The notes below the pieces were generated by a model. The model was not told the origin of the DNA and ran no database searches. It worked only from the letters and a program-made list of their open reading frames with translations. Positions 50,761 through 53,000 of a stretch of DNA of 53,000 nucleotides are shown in pieces (within the stretch, counting starts at the first letter, position 1; each line of letters begins with the position of its first letter). Source of the DNA: Strigamia acuminata (taxonomy: Eukaryota; Arthropoda; Chilopoda; Geophilomorpha; Linotaeniidae); NCBI GenBank assembly GCA_949358305.1, contig CASHSZ010000136.1, forward strand, positions 188,001-241,000. Reading direction: 5' to 3'. Position numbers and translations under genes: made by a program.

Positions 50761-51486
50761 GATAAATCGAAGGAAAAACGTCCAAAGTGAGTTTTGAAGT
50801 TTTGAAGTCATCACAAGGTCGGCAGAGAAGTTTTTCATCCAAATCCAATATGGCGGCGCCCATGATGGATGTAAACAACTCGTGTCTCGTCGTTGATTTC
50901 ATGAATTTCGAGGCGACAACTGGATGCCAAGCAGTGCAGGAACACTAACGGGTTCGAGAAAGCATAAACATTTTATTTAAACAAGTTTTTGTTTCGTTTT
51001 GGGAATTTTTGTTTCCCGTATTGCGAGGCGCAATACGTGTCGTTAACGTGACAACATTTTCGCTGGAAATACGTCTGGGTTACGACGGCGACTGTTCCAG
51101 TCAACCACACGCGAAGTGTGAAGCGAAAACGTCGACGAACGGCGGTGGAAAACAACGGATAGTTTGCGGACAAATTGGTGAACAATTCGCGGAATTAATA
51201 CGAAACGAGAATCAACGAGAAAGGACAATTGCCGGCTGCAAAATACAACGAGAAATACAGCTAGAAACGTCTGGAAGACATCATTCTCGAACATTTTCGT
51301 TATATTTTCGTTATATTTTCGATATTACGATGTTATTAGCTTAGTTGTGTGCAAGGATTCTTACTAACATAATATCTAAGAGCGAACTAACCTCGCAACA
51401 CTGCACTACGTTGCGAAAATTCAGTACGGAAAGTGTTTTTGGGGTAATTTGTGTGAAAAGTGCTATTTTCTACGACGGAAAACGCA
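50761..51486 (+). other. Element F leader, hairpin-rich
   Basis: No gene. It holds perfect hairpins at 51017-51025/51029-51037 (9 bp), 51090-51094/51098-51102, 51106-51110/51116-51120 and 51393-51399/51410-51416. Confidence 0.65.
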
Positions 51487-53000
51487 ATGGATTCGGACAA
51501 ACTCGAAAGGAAAGTCACATTGCTAAATAGGACAAATTACGACACATGGAAACAGCAAATGAAGGTTTTGCTGATGCACCACGGCTGCTGGGCTTTCACC
51601 GACGGTTCCGAAGAAGCTTTGGCACCCGGAGCGTCGTGGCGCGATCGTTCTGATTACAAGCTGAGAAAAGGACGCGCATTCAGCCTAATATATTATTCCA
51701 TAGAGGAACAATACCACGAGTTGTTAAGTGGAATAGAGGACGCGAAAAAGGCGTGGGACACACTAAAGGCGAATTTCGAACCGGTCTCACGTGCACGGAT
51801 AATACGTCTCTTGGACGAATTCTTCAACCTGAAGTATGATCCGACAACAGAGACAATTGGAGTTTTTGCGGCAAAAATCAGAAATGCGGCGAAAAAGTTA
51901 GCAGATGTGAAACACAAGTTGGAAGACTTGTATCAGGCTTTTCAACTAATCAGATACCTGCCACAGGAATACCAGTCGATTGTCCAGTCAATCTACAGAT
52001 GGGAAGACGCAAATTTTACATTGGAAAAGGTAGAAGTGGAATTGGTCGCCGAGGAAGGCCGACTCGCACAACAAAGACGCGATTCGGGACAAGGACCAAT
52101 TATTGATGCTTTTAGCACAGGGCCAAATACTTCTAACACAAAGAACAATGATAATTCGCAAAAATTCCAACAACAACAGGGGAATAACCAGAACAACAAA
52201 GCGAATTATGCGGGACAAAAAGGCAACAAATCGAATTATCGAGGTGGCAGAGGAAATTACACTAGAGGAAATTTCAGAGGGAGCACGACCGGGTCAACGG
52301 GACGGGGGCCGTGTTTCCGGTGTAATCAACACGGACATTGGGCCAAAGATTGCACAGTTCAATTGCAATTGGCACCGAACAGTAATATGAAGTCAAATAC
52401 GGTCGAGGAGCTCGATTCCAACATGTTAGATGTCGGATTCCTCACGGAATTGAGTCAACAGGAGATGCTACAATGCAGCGATGCCAGCAATTGCTGGATT
52501 TATGACACGGGAGCAACTGGGCACTTCTGTAAGGACAGAAATCAATTTCATAATTTCAAGGAAATGACTGGAACTATTAGCCAAGCTGATAAGAAAACTC
52601 TTATCAAAATACAAGGAGTCGGGGACGTCTGCATCATGTGTCTAGTTGGGAACGACACAATCCCAATTACACTCAAAAAGGTCTACTATGCGCCGGATTT
52701 GCGACGAAATCTGATGTCGGGGCCGTGTATTGACGAGGCTAGATGCAGAGTTGCCATAGGAGCGGGTCTGGTGAAAATATACGATCCACAATGGAAGAGA
52801 CAACTGTTGGAGGCAGTTAAGAAGGACAGACTCTACTATATCAAACTCAGTGATCAAAAACCAGACTTTGAAAAACTAAAACAAAAGGAAAACAACAAAG
52901 CCAATACGAGCGAGGAGAAGAAACAAGAATCGTCCGATGGGAGGAGAACTAAATCAAATCCAGAAGAGGCAAGACTGTGGCACGAACGATTAGGCCACAT
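51487..53000 (+). CDS. Element F copia gag-pol polyprotein, 3' end outside window
   Basis: The open frame runs from ATG 51487 (MDSDKLERKVTLLNRTNYD) to the right edge with no stop (504 codons). Gag is of the UBN2/copia type (YDTWKQQMKVLLMHHGCW, LLSGIEDAKKAWDTLKANF). A Gln/Asn/Gly-rich RGG stretch and a CCHC knuckle (CFRCNQHGHWAKDC, from residue 276) follow. The protease is YDTGATGHF (D340). The GAG-pre-integrase motif LWHERLGH is at the very end. Integrase, RT and RNase H would follow off the window, the order that defines Ty1/copia. The frame is intact so far. Confidence 0.92.
   Translation, partial: MDSDKLERKVTLLNRTNYDTWKQQMKVLLMHHGCWAFTDGSEEALAPGASWRDRSDYKLRKGRAFSLIYYSIEEQYHELLSGIEDAKKAWDTLKANFEPVSRARIIRLLDEFFNLKYDPTTETIGVFAAKIRNAAKKLADVKHKLEDLYQAFQLIRYLPQEYQSIVQSIYRWEDANFTLEKVEVELVAEEGRLAQQRRDSGQGPIIDAFSTGPNTSNTKNNDNSQKFQQQQGNNQNNKANYAGQKGNKSNYRGGRGNYTRGNFRGSTTGSTGRGPCFRCNQHGHWAKDCTVQLQLAPNSNMKSNTVEELDSNMLDVGFLTELSQQEMLQCSDASNCWIYDTGATGHFCKDRNQFHNFKEMTGTISQADKKTLIKIQGVGDVCIMCLVGNDTIPITLKKVYYAPDLRRNLMSGPCIDEARCRVAIGAGLVKIYDPQWKRQLLEAVKKDRLYYIKLSDQKPDFEKLKQKENNKANTSEEKKQESSDGRRTKSNPEEARLWHERLGH

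Larger units (their letters stand above)
50439..53000 (+). mobile_element. Element F: Ty1/copia retrotransposon, 5' part
   Basis: LTR, initiator-Met half-tRNA primer site, leader and gag-pol frame are in order, inserted in element E pol. The right part is outside the window. Confidence 0.82.

Overview
The window looks like a repeat-rich arthropod nuclear chromosome segment, most likely insect. The reasons are Ty3/gypsy and Ty1/copia elements with full gag-pol genes, LTRs starting TG and ending CA with 4-bp target duplications, tRNA primer sites, and a short TTAGG run. No host gene with introns, rRNA, tRNA or CRISPR array was seen. Nearly all the sequence is LTR retrotransposons, several nested in others. 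Between them lie shreds of an AT-rich, intronless, tightly packed gene cluster of unknown identity that reads like part of an integrated large DNA virus. That origin is inference: no protein family was recognised.

Layout. (1) 1-4461: element G, minus strand, a gypsy element with one fused gag-pro-pol frame that runs off the left edge, an in-frame 1359-bp internal duplication and a 205-bp LTR. (2) 4465-5971, 27874-29325 and 41623-about 43019: the AT-rich cluster, four open frames on the plus strand. Element A interrupts the second frame exactly, element B sits between the third and fourth, and a 185-bp inverted copy of the third gene lies at 4465-4649. (3) 5972-27873: element A, minus strand, gypsy, with 1.04-kb LTRs, gag, pol and an extra 954-residue gene after pol. 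It carries the younger element C (18141-26549, 570-bp LTRs with no difference seen) inside its gag. (4) 29326-41622: element B, minus strand, a relative of A with the same extra gene. (5) about 43020-50438: element E, plus strand, gypsy, with a hairpin-packed LTR/leader, a very long gag and a pol cut short by (6) element F, a copia element from about 50439 to the right edge.

How the parts work. A, B and C place the slippery heptamer GGGAAAC at the gag/pol boundary in the correct frame for -1 frameshifting. E uses two A AAA AAC heptamers followed by a 10-bp stem. G needs no frameshift. A and B carry disabling changes: one in-frame stop each in the gag-pol linker, plus a 379-bp frame-breaking duplication in A. 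The most distinctive points are the downstream gene of A and B, whose protein has two DnaJ-type CxxCxGxG modules; AT-hook motifs between RNase H and integrase in the same family; and the run of consecutive hairpins from 43192, two of which share an identical 22-nt core on unrelated perfect stems.
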